Shown: positions 10,348-20,330 of the stretch, piece after piece
Layout: each line of letters opens with the position of its first letter
Position numbering within the stretch: the stretch's first letter is position 1
Assembly: GCF_000429785.1 (NCBI RefSeq)
Contig: NZ_AUCN01000018.1
Location: forward strand, 186,001 to 250,000
Reading direction: 5' to 3'
Length of the DNA stretch: 64,000 nucleotides
DNA from: Chitinibacter tainanensis DSM 15459
GTDB taxonomy: Bacteria; Pseudomonadota; Gammaproteobacteria; Burkholderiales; Chitinibacteraceae
Translations under genes and position numbers: made by a program
Notes under the pieces: model-generated
What the model was told of the DNA's origin: nothing
Database searches by the model: none
What the model saw: the letters and a program-made list of their open reading frames with translations, nothing else

Positions 10348-11166
10348 ATGCGACCCATCGCCATCTGCCAACACGAGCGCAACCAAGGCCCAGGTTTTTT
10401 ACAGCAATACCTCGACCGGTATGCGCTGCCATACCGCATATTTGCTATCGATGAGGGCGATACCCCGCCTAGCAAAGCGGCCGAATTTAGCGGCATTGTG
10501 CTCTTGGGCAGCAATGCCAGCGCCAATGACGGCTACAGCTGGCTACGCCGCGAAGATCAATTACTGCAAGATGCGCTGGCGCGGCAGTGCCCGATTCTGG
10601 GGCATTGTTTTGGCGGCCAGATGCTGGCCCGGGCGCTGGGCGCCAGCGTGCGGCGCAATAGCGTGCCGCAGATTGGCTGGGGCAAGGTATTGCTCACCCG
10701 TTTTAGCGAGGCGCACCACTGGTTGGGCCCACAGCGGGAAATCGAGATTTTCCACTGGCATTTCGAGACTTTTGCCATTCCGCGTGGCGCTAAACGCGTG
10801 CTGTTTGGCACGCATTGCATGAATAAAGGCTTTGCCTACGGCCCGCATCTGGCTTTGCAATCGCATCTGGAAGTCACCGCCGAGAGTATCGCTGCCTGGT
10901 GCGAGGAAGGCGCCGAGCAAATTCGCACCTATCAGCATCTGCCCTCGGTGCAAAGCTGGACTGAAATGCAGTTTAAGCTCGATGAAAAAGTCGCCCGCCT
11001 GCATCGGGTGGCCGAACATTGCTATCGCAGCTGGCTCACGCAAGTGGCCGGCTGCCCGCCCGAATCACAATTAAGCCACGCCACACTAACGGCCCGGCCG
11101 CGCGGTGGCGAGAGCTTTGGCAGTTGGCTCGCGCGCGAAGCAGCACCACTGCGCGCCACGCAATAG
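10348..11166 (+). CDS. Class I glutamine amidotransferase, GMP-synthase-like
   Basis: A 272-aa cytoplasmic protein with a class I GATase fold. The nucleophile Cys lies in PILGHCFGGQMLARALG and the catalytic His in FHWHFETFAIP. Such stand-alone GATases hydrolyse glutamine for an unknown acceptor or act as gamma-glutamyl hydrolases, so the substrate cannot be told. The start at 10348 has GGAG seven bases upstream. The frame is open back to 10222, but that stretch reads as non-family sequence through the kdp promoter region. It is divergent from kdp and shares its upstream inverted repeat. Confidence 0.8.
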   Translation: MRPIAICQHERNQGPGFLQQYLDRYALPYRIFAIDEGDTPPSKAAEFSGIVLLGSNASANDGYSWLRREDQLLQDALARQCPILGHCFGGQMLARALGASVRRNSVPQIGWGKVLLTRFSEAHHWLGPQREIEIFHWHFETFAIPRGAKRVLFGTHCMNKGFAYGPHLALQSHLEVTAESIAAWCEEGAEQIRTYQHLPSVQSWTEMQFKLDEKVARLHRVAEHCYRSWLTQVAGCPPESQLSHATLTARPRGGESFGSWLAREAAPLRATQ

Positions 11167-11353
11167 AAAAATACCAGCGACACCACGGGCACTTTTGCCG
11201 CGGTGCGTAGTCCAGCGAAATGGATTGCGCCCATCAAGACGGCAGGCTGCTGCAAGTCAGTTGTCATCCCGCCTTGCGAGAATAGCTATCGATTCCATTA
11301 TGAAATGCAATTAGATCAATCGATTGCCGAGGACTACAGTAAAGCCATCCTGA

Positions 11354-13585
<2,232 letters not shown>

Positions 13586-13615
13586 GCGTTTGAGCAGTAG
13601 TTAGATAGAAAACTA

Positions 13616-13643
13616 CCCCGGCCCAGCGCCGGGGTTTGTTTTT
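13616..13643 (+). terminator. Rho-independent terminator of katG
   Basis: CCCCGGC-CCAGC-GCCGGGG followed by TTTGTTTTT, about 30 bp after the katG stop. Confidence 0.93.
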
Positions 13644-13832
13644 GTGTGCTGCGCCTAGCCCTTTAGGTGATGGTCCGCAATCATCTAACCAGACCAAAAG
13701 TGAGACAAAGCATGCAAGCGATGTGGCTGTTTGATGACTACGATTTGGTTGATCATCTGGTCGGATTAGCTGACCTCCAGGGCAACGCCCCAATATCGGC
13801 CAGTAGTATCAACTCAGCTAGCCGCTCCACTA

Positions 13833-14471
13833 TTAACGATTTGGCTGCGGGGTCAGGCGCAGATAGGGGCGGATGGCGCGATAGCCTTGTGGGAAACGAC
13901 GGGCTATTTCTTCTGGATCTTGCAAAGACGGCACGATCACCACCTCATCACCATCTTGCCAGTCGGCCGGAGTAGCCACCTTATGGCTATCCGTCAGCTG
14001 CAAGGAATCAATTACCCGCAAGATTTCAGTGAAATTGCGCCCGGTGCTCGCCGGATAGGTCAGCGTGAGGCGAATTTTCTTTTCAGGGTCGATGATAAAC
14101 ACACTTCTGACGGTGGCATTGACCAATGAATTGGGATGAATCATGTCGTACAGCTCAGCCACTTTGCGGTCAGCGTCGGCCAGAATCGGAAAATTCACCG
14201 TGGTGGATTGCGTGTCGTTAATGTCTTGAATCCACTGCTGGTGTGATTCCAGCGGATCGACACTCACCGCGAGTGGTTTTACATTGCGCCGGGCAAATTC
14301 GCCCGCCAGTTTGGCCGTTTTGCCAAGCTCGGTGGTGCAGACCGGGGTGAAGTCGGCCGGGTGTGAAAACAGCACGACCCAGTGCGGGCCAGCCCATTCG
14401 TGGAAGCGAATTTCACCAATGGTTGATTGCTGCGTAAAGTCGGGGGCGATGTCGCCAAGTCTGAGGGTCAT
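13833..14471 (-). CDS. lsfA: 1-Cys peroxiredoxin, LsfA/Prx6 type
   Basis: A 212-aa thiol peroxidase with the peroxidatic Cys45 in ADFTPVCTTELG. There is no other Cys in the protein, which defines the 1-Cys class. The C-terminal extension (KVATPADWQDGDEVVIVPS) is typical of Prx6 proteins. In Pseudomonas LsfA is induced by sulfate starvation and lies near ssu/ats genes. Here it follows two TauD-type dioxygenase genes on the same strand, so the same role is likely. A sigma-54-like GG-N10-GC element lies 28 bp upstream. It converges with katG. Confidence 0.85.
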   Translation of the reverse strand: MTLRLGDIAPDFTQQSTIGEIRFHEWAGPHWVVLFSHPADFTPVCTTELGKTAKLAGEFARRNVKPLAVSVDPLESHQQWIQDINDTQSTTVNFPILADADRKVAELYDMIHPNSLVNATVRSVFIIDPEKKIRLTLTYPASTGRNFTEILRVIDSLQLTDSHKVATPADWQDGDEVVIVPSLQDPEEIARRFPQGYRAIRPYLRLTPQPNR

Positions 14472-14498
14472 GTTGGGTCTCCGGTGGTGGACGCAATG

Positions 14499-14514
14499 AG
14501 CTTATCAAAGGCCA
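14499..14514 (-). promoter_or_regulatory. Possible sigma-54 promoter of lsfA
   Basis: TGGCCTT-TGAT-AAGCT on the minus strand keeps the invariant GG and GC with ten bases between them, but deviates from TTGCW at -12. It lies 28 bp before the lsfA start. I found no TGYTG-N6-CARCA palindrome near it. Weaker than the other sigma-54 sites in the window. Confidence 0.4.
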
Positions 14515-14567
14515 AAACAAACCATAAATAATATTAAATGTATTGTTTATATTTATTTGATATAAAA

Positions 14568-15428
14568 CTAATGGGCGGGTTTGAAGGCCCGCAAAGCCTC
14601 AAAACCACTGGCTTTCGGCTTAAGCGTTTGGGGTTGATAGTGCCCGCAAGGCAGCCAGCGCAGGTGGCGAATCGCCCCGCCGTAGTCCGCCTCGGTGCGG
14701 TGCATGGTCGCGCGATTATCACAAATCACTAAATCACCATTACGCCACTGCCAGCGCACTTGATACTCGGGCAATAAGACACTGGCCTGCAACTCATCGA
14801 GCAGACTGGCGGCAGTGGTACTCTCCAGCCCATGCAGGCTGGTGAGGAATTCACCCAGCAATAAATGATAAGCCCCCGTTTCGGGGTGCTGGTGCACCAG
14901 CGGGTGCAGCGCGCTATGTATGCGGCCTGCCTGGGCAAACTCGCGGCGGTGAATCCCAGCAAGTTGCTGCACCAGATACTGCCATTTGAGTGGCAAGCTT
15001 AAATACCCCCCCTCCGTATTAACCCAAACACCATCGCCACCAAGATCTGGAACAGATACCCCCTGCACAATCGATACGGCAGGCAGAGTTGCAGCAAAAG
15101 GTACATCAGGATGCCAATCCGGAGATTGATGCAGGCCCTGCCGGCTGTCTAACTCGTAGCCAACACCCTCGCGGCTGTTCTGACTGAATAAGGGGTGGCG
15201 ATAGGGTGCACCAGCCAGGCCCAACCCGAGCTGCTGCAAACTATTGGAGCTAAGTGCTTGGGCGCGGAAAAACAAAACCTGATAACGCAACAAAGTCCCA
15301 CGCAGCCAGGTCATTTGGTACTGATCGAGCCGACTCAGGTCTAGGCCGCTGATCTGGGCGCCGATCTGCGGACTCAAAAGTTGCAATTGCACACCTGCGG
15401 GCGGTTCAAGCGGATAGGTTTGGTACAT
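14568..15428 (-). CDS. TauD/TfdA-family 2-oxoglutarate dioxygenase (paralog 2)
   Basis: A 286-aa Fe(II)/2-oxoglutarate dioxygenase. Iron ligands are seen as the HxD pair in DWHPDVPF and the distal His in RATMHRTEADYG; Arg for 2-oxoglutarate follows (IRHLRWLPCG). TauD/AtsK enzymes hydroxylate sulfonates or alkyl sulfates next to the sulfur group and release sulfite or sulfate. The substrate here is unknown. The ATG at 15428 fits the family N-terminus. It has no normal ribosome-binding site: a terminator-like hairpin with TTTTT ends exactly at the ATG. A longer frame from 15512 would overlap the upstream gene. Next to paralog 1. Confidence 0.8.
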   Translation of the reverse strand: MYQTYPLEPPAGVQLQLLSPQIGAQISGLDLSRLDQYQMTWLRGTLLRYQVLFFRAQALSSNSLQQLGLGLAGAPYRHPLFSQNSREGVGYELDSRQGLHQSPDWHPDVPFAATLPAVSIVQGVSVPDLGGDGVWVNTEGGYLSLPLKWQYLVQQLAGIHRREFAQAGRIHSALHPLVHQHPETGAYHLLLGEFLTSLHGLESTTAASLLDELQASVLLPEYQVRWQWRNGDLVICDNRATMHRTEADYGGAIRHLRWLPCGHYQPQTLKPKASGFEALRAFKPAH

Positions 15429-15457
15429 AAAAATACCCCACACTCTGCAGTGTGGGG
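15429..15457 (-). terminator. Terminator-like hairpin abutting the dioxygenase start
   Basis: On the minus strand CCCCACAC-TGCAGA-GTGTGGGG is followed by TATTTTT and then directly by the ATG of the next dioxygenase gene. It is an 8-bp perfect stem with a U tract, so it can terminate transcripts coming from paralog 1 and also hides the GGGG that might act as ribosome-binding site. Confidence 0.7.
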
Positions 15458-15477
15458 CCCTGTTACCCCGCGCGCGA

Positions 15478-16428
15478 TTACGCCGCAGTTTGGTTAGCGG
15501 CAGACTCGTCATTCACCGCCTGGCCTTTGCTGACCTTCGAGCGGGTATGGCTGCGGCGGCCATCAACGGCAAATGGCGCTTCACCAGCGACCGTCACCCG
15601 GCGCACCACGCGATGGGCATCGCCATAATCATCAATCGCGTAATGCTGCGTAGCGCGATTATCCCAAATGGCCACATCACCTTCCTGCCAACGCCAGCGT
15701 ACGGTGTTTTCCAGTCGGATCACATGGTTTTGCAGCACTTCAAAAATCCGGCGGCCTTCGCCGGCAGGGATGCCGACAAAATTCTTGAAGAAATGCCCCA
15801 GGAGCAGATGCTTTTCGCCGGTTTCGGGGTGAACATGCACCACGGGATGTTCGGTTTCATACACGGTAGAAGTGAACACTTCTTGATATTGCTTGAGCGC
15901 CTCGGCGGTGGCTTTGGGTTTGTAGGCGGCATAGTCGTATTCATTGGTATGCACTGCCCATAGGTTTTCAGCCAGCTGTTGCAGCTCAGGGCTTAAATCC
16001 TGATAGGCTGTATGCGTATTTGCCCAAACGGTATCACCCCCCGCGGCCGGAATGGTTACCCCACGCAGGATCGACGCTTTCGGGTAGGCATCCACAAAAG
16101 TAACGTCGGTATGCCAAGAATTGGCCCGGCCGCCACGCTTGGAATCAAGCTCCAAAATTAGTTTGGTGCCGGCCTTGGTATGTGCCGTCGGGTGCTGCAC
16201 CCCAGCCTGACCAAATAGGCTCACCAGGCCTTCTTGCTGCTCATCATCCAGATGCTGTTGGCCACGGAAGAAAATCACCTTGTATTTCAGCCAGGCGGCA
16301 CGGATGAATTTTTGTACTTCTGCCGGCAGGTCTGCGCCGAGTTGAATACCTCGGATTTCTGCGCCGATGCGGCCTGCAATCGGATGCACGCTGAGGCCCT
16401 GAGGAGGATTAGCCAGAATATCGCTCAT
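15478..16428 (-). CDS. TauD/TfdA-family 2-oxoglutarate dioxygenase (paralog 1)
   Basis: A 316-aa dioxygenase with the iron motif SWHTDVTFVDAYP, the distal His in ATQHYAIDDYGD and Arg in HRVVRRVTVAG. It resembles taurine or alkylsulfate dioxygenases (TauD/AtsK), which use Fe(II), O2 and 2-oxoglutarate to cleave organosulfur substrates. The start at 16428 has GGAG seven bases upstream. A consensus sigma-54 promoter (16480-16495) and a TGTTG-N6-CAACA palindrome (16558-16573) lie upstream, so it begins its own transcription unit with paralog 2 and perhaps lsfA. Confidence 0.85.
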   Translation of the reverse strand: MSDILANPPQGLSVHPIAGRIGAEIRGIQLGADLPAEVQKFIRAAWLKYKVIFFRGQQHLDDEQQEGLVSLFGQAGVQHPTAHTKAGTKLILELDSKRGGRANSWHTDVTFVDAYPKASILRGVTIPAAGGDTVWANTHTAYQDLSPELQQLAENLWAVHTNEYDYAAYKPKATAEALKQYQEVFTSTVYETEHPVVHVHPETGEKHLLLGHFFKNFVGIPAGEGRRIFEVLQNHVIRLENTVRWRWQEGDVAIWDNRATQHYAIDDYGDAHRVVRRVTVAGEAPFAVDGRRSHTRSKVSKGQAVNDESAANQTAA

Positions 16429-16479
16429 GTTGGATCTCCAGATTGAATAAGGCTGCGAAATTGCAGTCACCCACTCTGT

Positions 16480-16495
16480 AGCAAACTGCGCGCCA
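16480..16495 (-). promoter_or_regulatory. Sigma-54 (-24/-12) promoter of the dioxygenase pair
   Basis: TGGCGCG-CAGT-TTGCT on the minus strand fits the known consensus TGGCACG-N4-TTGCW, with GG and GC ten bases apart. It is 52 bp before the ATG at 16428. A palindromic activator-type site lies 62 bp further upstream. Confidence 0.85.
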
Positions 16496-16557
16496 ATATT
16501 TCCACCAGAAATATCAATGGATTTATTAGAACAAATAAAGCTTTAGCGCCGCCACCC

Positions 16558-16573
16558 TGTTGCTTTCCCAACA
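16558..16573. promoter_or_regulatory. Putative SfnR-type upstream activating site 1
   Basis: TGTTGCTTTCCCAACA, of the form TGYTG-N6-CARCA. An overlapping 9-bp inverted repeat (CCCTGTTGC at 16555-16563, GCAACAGGG at 16579-16587) adds a third half-site. It lies upstream of the sigma-54 promoter at 16480-16495. The link to SfnR is inference. Confidence 0.6.
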
Positions 16574-16604
16574 GTCACGCAACAGGGTGTGGTAATTGCA
16601 GGCA

Positions 16605-18431
16605 TTAATCATGCGCCAAGGCCAGCTCACCAGTTGGGGCTTGCTCGGGCGAAAGGCCACCAGACTGATGCGCCCAGAGCTGAGCATAGACCCCACCTTG
16701 GGCCAGCAGCTCAGCATGGGCACCATCTTCAACAATCTCACCCTGCGCAAAGACCAAAATACGATCAAGATGGGCAATGGTAGAAAGCCGATGCGCCACC
16801 ACCAGCACAGTTTTATTCGCCATCAGATTATCCAGGCTGTGCTGAATCCAACGCTCGGTTTGTGAATCCAGCGCCGAGGTCGCTTCATCCAAAATCAGCA
16901 CGGGTGCGTTTTGCAGCATGGCGCGGGCAATCGCAAGGCGCTGGCGCTGCCCCCCCGAAAGAGATACGCCACGCTCGCCCACCATCGTGTCATAGCCCTG
17001 TGGCAAGCGAGCAATAAACTCATGCGCATGCGCCTGACGGGCGGCCTCGATAACTTCCGCGTCGCTCGCCTCGGGGCGCGCATAGCGGATGTTTTCCTTC
17101 AGAGAGCGGTGAAAAAGACTGGGCTCTTGCGGAATCATGCTGATTTGCTGGTGCAGCGTGGCCAATTGCATCTGGGTAATGGGTACGCCATCCAGCAAAA
17201 TATCGCCCTGCTGCACGTCATACCAGCGCAACAGCAAGCTAATCAAGGTGGATTTACCTGAGCCAGAATAGCCAACTACCCCCACCCGCTGCCCCGGCGG
17301 AATCGTCAGGTTCAGCCCTTGGAATACCGGCCGACCAGGCTGGTAGGCAAATTCCACTTGGCGAAATTCAATTTGCCCATCGCGGATCGGATGCGGTCGC
17401 GCATCGTGCTGATCACTAATTTCATGCGGCCGCACGATGGTATGCACCCCATGCTCGATATTGCCTAAATACTCAAATACCTCGAGAAAGCGTCGCGATA
17501 GATTGCGTGCCTCACCGATAATCAGCAAAGACATACTGGTACTCATCACAAAAGCCGCCACCCCAATCTGCCCTTGCGCCCACAGATACAGGGCAAATGC
17601 CAGCATGCCGATTTTTAGCAACATCGCCGAGCCAAATTGATACCAGCGTACCCGTTCGGTGTACCAATTGCTGCGGTTCGCATGGATGAGTTCTTCATCC
17701 AGATGCCGCTGTAAATAATCGCGCTCAAAGGCTTCCTGCGCAAACAGGCGCACATTGGCTAGATTACTCACCGAATCAACAATCTTACCCGCCGTATAAC
17801 TACGAGCAGCCGCAAAACGCTGTGCCAGTGGCTGGGCTTTGCGCGCCAACACATAGCTCATTGTCACATACAGAATAATCCAGCTCAGTAGTACGCCCGC
17901 CAGGACTGGCGAAGCGCCCCATAGTAAAAAACTCGCCACACAGAAAGTCACCAAAATGGGCCAGAATTCGGTGTGCACGGCCCAGATGGTCTGATTCACA
18001 CTCATGGCAGTTTCAGTCACCCGATGCGCCAGCGCGCCAGAAAATTGCTGGGCAAAATAGCGATGGGAATGATATTGCAGCCAAGCAAATAGGCGCGCAG
18101 TGATCCGATGGCGCTGGCGTGGGCCGACATGCATTTGCACCGCTCCTGCCGCCCGGCTTAGCACCAGCTCGGCTACATTCAAAGCGGCAAAGACCAGCAC
18201 CAGCTGCACTAAGCCGTGCCAATGAGGGTCAGCGGCCTGCGCGCCGGTCACTTGCGCAACCGTTTTACCCAGAATATAAGGCAGCAACATCGTGCAGGTG
18301 GCCGCCCCAGCTTCTAGCACCAACATTAAGGCATACCAGGCCAGAAATGGTTTAATCATGGCCAAGACAAAAGCCCGCGGCCGGTTGGGCAGTGGGCTTG
18401 GGAAAATATCAGTCAGCATGGGAAAGGTCAT
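16605..18431 (-). CDS. ABC exporter, fused membrane and ATPase domains
   Basis: A 608-aa half-transporter of the MsbA/ABCB type. Six membrane helices occupy about residues 20-330. A nucleotide-binding domain follows with Walker A (GYSGSGKST), the Q-loop (ISMIPQEPSLF), the signature LSGGQRQRLAIARAM, Walker B ([12 protein letters not shown]) and the H-loop (VVAHRLSTIAHLD). It would act as a homodimer at the inner membrane to export an unknown lipid, peptide or sulfur compound. It lies between the LLM monooxygenase and the dioxygenases. A terminator hairpin ends four bases before its start, and no good ribosome-binding site is seen. Confidence 0.85.
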   Translation of the reverse strand: MTFPMLTDIFPSPLPNRPRAFVLAMIKPFLAWYALMLVLEAGAATCTMLLPYILGKTVAQVTGAQAADPHWHGLVQLVLVFAALNVAELVLSRAAGAVQMHVGPRQRHRITARLFAWLQYHSHRYFAQQFSGALAHRVTETAMSVNQTIWAVHTEFWPILVTFCVASFLLWGASPVLAGVLLSWIILYVTMSYVLARKAQPLAQRFAAARSYTAGKIVDSVSNLANVRLFAQEAFERDYLQRHLDEELIHANRSNWYTERVRWYQFGSAMLLKIGMLAFALYLWAQGQIGVAAFVMSTSMSLLIIGEARNLSRRFLEVFEYLGNIEHGVHTIVRPHEISDQHDARPHPIRDGQIEFRQVEFAYQPGRPVFQGLNLTIPPGQRVGVVGYSGSGKSTLISLLLRWYDVQQGDILLDGVPITQMQLATLHQQISMIPQEPSLFHRSLKENIRYARPEASDAEVIEAARQAHAHEFIARLPQGYDTMVGERGVSLSGGQRQRLAIARAMLQNAPVLILDEATSALDSQTERWIQHSLDNLMANKTVLVVAHRLSTIAHLDRILVFAQGEIVEDGAHAELLAQGGVYAQLWAHQSGGLSPEQAPTGELALAHD

Positions 18432-18434
18432 CCA

Positions 18435-18469
18435 GAAATAACAATAGCCACGGCTTACCGTGGCTATTG
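18435..18469 (-). terminator. Terminator after the LLM monooxygenase, against the ABC exporter start
   Basis: On the minus strand CAATAGCCACGG-TAAG-CCGTGGCTATTG is a 12-bp perfect stem followed by TTATTTCT, then the exporter ATG at 18431. The strong stem suggests termination of most transcripts; the exporter would be made from read-through. Confidence 0.8.
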
Positions 18470-18481
18470 GGTAGGTGCTTT

Positions 18482-19828
18482 TTACACCGCGATCGTTTGC
18501 GCGACTGTTGCTGCGGCCGGATGCGCTGGGCGCGCCAGACCGAGGTTTTCTCGCAAAGTGTGGCCACTATATTGCGTGCGGAACAGCCCTCTAGCCTGCA
18601 ATACCGGGATCACCAATTCGACAAAATCATCTAGCCCAGTAGGTAGAACCGGCGGCATGATGTTAAAGCCATCCGCCGCGCCGGCCTCAAACCACTCAGC
18701 CAACTGATCGGCAATCGATTCAGGTGTACCCACAATCGTACGATGACCGCGCGCACCGGCAATCCGCTGATACAGCTGCCGAATCGTTAAGCCTTCACGC
18801 TGCGCAATCGAATACATCAGTGCCTGCCGGCTCTTCATGCCATTGGTTTCTGGTAAATCAGGCAGCGGCCCATCAATCTCGTAGGCACTCAAATCAGCGC
18901 CAATCAAGGCGGACAAAAGCCCTACCCCCACCGTGGGGTGAATGAGATCTTGCAAGGCCTGATATTTGGCCTGCGCTTCTTCCTCGGTACGCCCCACCAC
19001 CGGGAAAACGCCCGGCATGATCAAAATCTCTTCCGGCTTGCGGCCATAGCGCGCGGCTCTGGTCTTGATATCGCGGTAGAAGGCCTGTGCATCTGCCAGC
19101 TCTTGCCATGCGGTAAAGATCACCTCGGCTGATTCCGCCGCTAGCTCGCGCCCATCTTCTGATGCACCGGCTTGCACCAATACAGGCTGCCCCTGCACTG
19201 GCCGGGCAACATTCAATGGCCCCCGCACCTGGAAAAACTCACCCACGTGATTGGGAACGTGGCGTTTATTGCCCTGCAGATAGACACCGCTGGCTTTATC
19301 CCGCACAAAGGTATCGTCTTCCCAGCTATTCCAGAGCTTTTTGACCACCTGCACATACTCGCGTGCACGCTGATAGCGCAAGGCATGCGGCAATTGCTCG
19401 CGCAGATTAAAATTGCGCGCCTCTTCTTCCGTGGCCGAAGTCACCAAGTTCCAGCCAGCCCGCCCACCCGACAAATGATCCAGTGAGGCAAACTTGCGAG
19501 CCAGATGATAAGGCTCGTTGTAGGTTGTCGAAACGGTGGCGATCAGGCCAATATGCTCGGTGACGGCCGACAAGGCAGATAGTAAGGTGAGCGGCTCGAA
19601 ATGATCTGAATAGGCCGAACGCTCGCCCGCCTCACCCTCACCGCGGGCCGCGAGCCCATCGGCCAGAAACACAGCATCAAACAAGCCGCGCTCGGCCGTT
19701 TGCGCTAGGCGTTTATAGTGTTGAAAATCTTGGCCAGCATTAGCTGGCGTTGCGGGGTGGCGCCATGCCGCCACATGATTGCCATAGGCCGGTATAAACG
19801 CACCTAAGCGTAATTGGCGTTGACTCAT
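18482..19828 (-). CDS. LLM-class flavin-dependent monooxygenase, NtaA/SnaA/DszA type (paralog 1)
   Basis: A 448-aa luciferase-like TIM-barrel enzyme of the NtaA/SnaA/DszA/DmoA group, which uses FMNH2 and O2 to cleave C-N or C-S bonds. Typical stretches are LGAFIPAYGNHVAAWRHP, STTYNEPYHLARKFASLDH, SGGRAGWNLVTS and RGHRTIVGTPESIADQL. In this setting an organosulfur substrate is likely; the exact one cannot be read from the sequence. Reduced FMN could come from the SsuE-type reductase at 36425. Its start overlaps the OsmC stop by four bases. A paralog lies at 41839. Confidence 0.85.
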   Translation of the reverse strand: MSQRQLRLGAFIPAYGNHVAAWRHPATPANAGQDFQHYKRLAQTAERGLFDAVFLADGLAARGEGEAGERSAYSDHFEPLTLLSALSAVTEHIGLIATVSTTYNEPYHLARKFASLDHLSGGRAGWNLVTSATEEEARNFNLREQLPHALRYQRAREYVQVVKKLWNSWEDDTFVRDKASGVYLQGNKRHVPNHVGEFFQVRGPLNVARPVQGQPVLVQAGASEDGRELAAESAEVIFTAWQELADAQAFYRDIKTRAARYGRKPEEILIMPGVFPVVGRTEEEAQAKYQALQDLIHPTVGVGLLSALIGADLSAYEIDGPLPDLPETNGMKSRQALMYSIAQREGLTIRQLYQRIAGARGHRTIVGTPESIADQLAEWFEAGAADGFNIMPPVLPTGLDDFVELVIPVLQARGLFRTQYSGHTLRENLGLARPAHPAAATVAQTIAV

Positions 19829-20277
19829 GCGGCCAGCTCCTCTTGATGGGCTACGATTGGCGCAGCGTGGTGTTCAAACGCTAACTCGATCTCGGGCGGA
19901 TGCTGCAGGGTGTGATGAATTTTGCACAGCCGGGCCGCTTTTTCCAGTCGCACCCGATCATGTGCCGCCAGCGGGCCATGCAATGTCACCCTCACCACAA
20001 TCGCCCCAATCCGACTGGGAGCCGAACTTTCATAGCCGGTCACATCAACAGTGACATCCTGCAACTGGCTAATGCCATGGGTTTGTGCAAAATGTCGAAT
20101 CGTACCGGCAGTGCATGCCCCCAATGCCCCCAAAATCAATTCACCCGCACGAAAGGCGTCGGGCGCATTCTCGCCATTACCCGCTCTGCCAACGGCCACA
20201 TGGGCGGCGCGTGTTTCGATATGCAGATACGCATCGCTATCTTGGCGCACACGCACTTGAATCACATCATTACTCAT
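19825..20277 (-). CDS. OsmC/Ohr-family protein
   Basis: A 150-aa protein of the OsmC superfamily. One redox Cys is in LGALGACTAGTIRHFA and the second in LEKAARLCKIHHTL, matching the two-Cys active site of thiol-dependent peroxidases. GGAG precedes the ATG at 20277. It lies between a dioxygenase and a monooxygenase gene and is coupled to the latter (ATGA overlap). It may detoxify peroxides or reactive sulfur species made during desulfuration; that role is inference. Confidence 0.82.
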   Translation of the reverse strand: MSNDVIQVRVRQDSDAYLHIETRAAHVAVGRAGNGENAPDAFRAGELILGALGACTAGTIRHFAQTHGISQLQDVTVDVTGYESSAPSRIGAIVVRVTLHGPLAAHDRVRLEKAARLCKIHHTLQHPPEIELAFEHHAAPIVAHQEELAA

Positions 20278-20330
20278 ACTGTTACTCCTCGTTGGGGTAG
20301 CCTGCTTAGCCAGCTCCCCCGGCGCCAGGA

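Noticed and set aside
13667-13975. 102-aa plus-strand frame after katG
   Set aside because: No family resemblance, it runs into the lsfA gene on the other strand, and it has no good start site.
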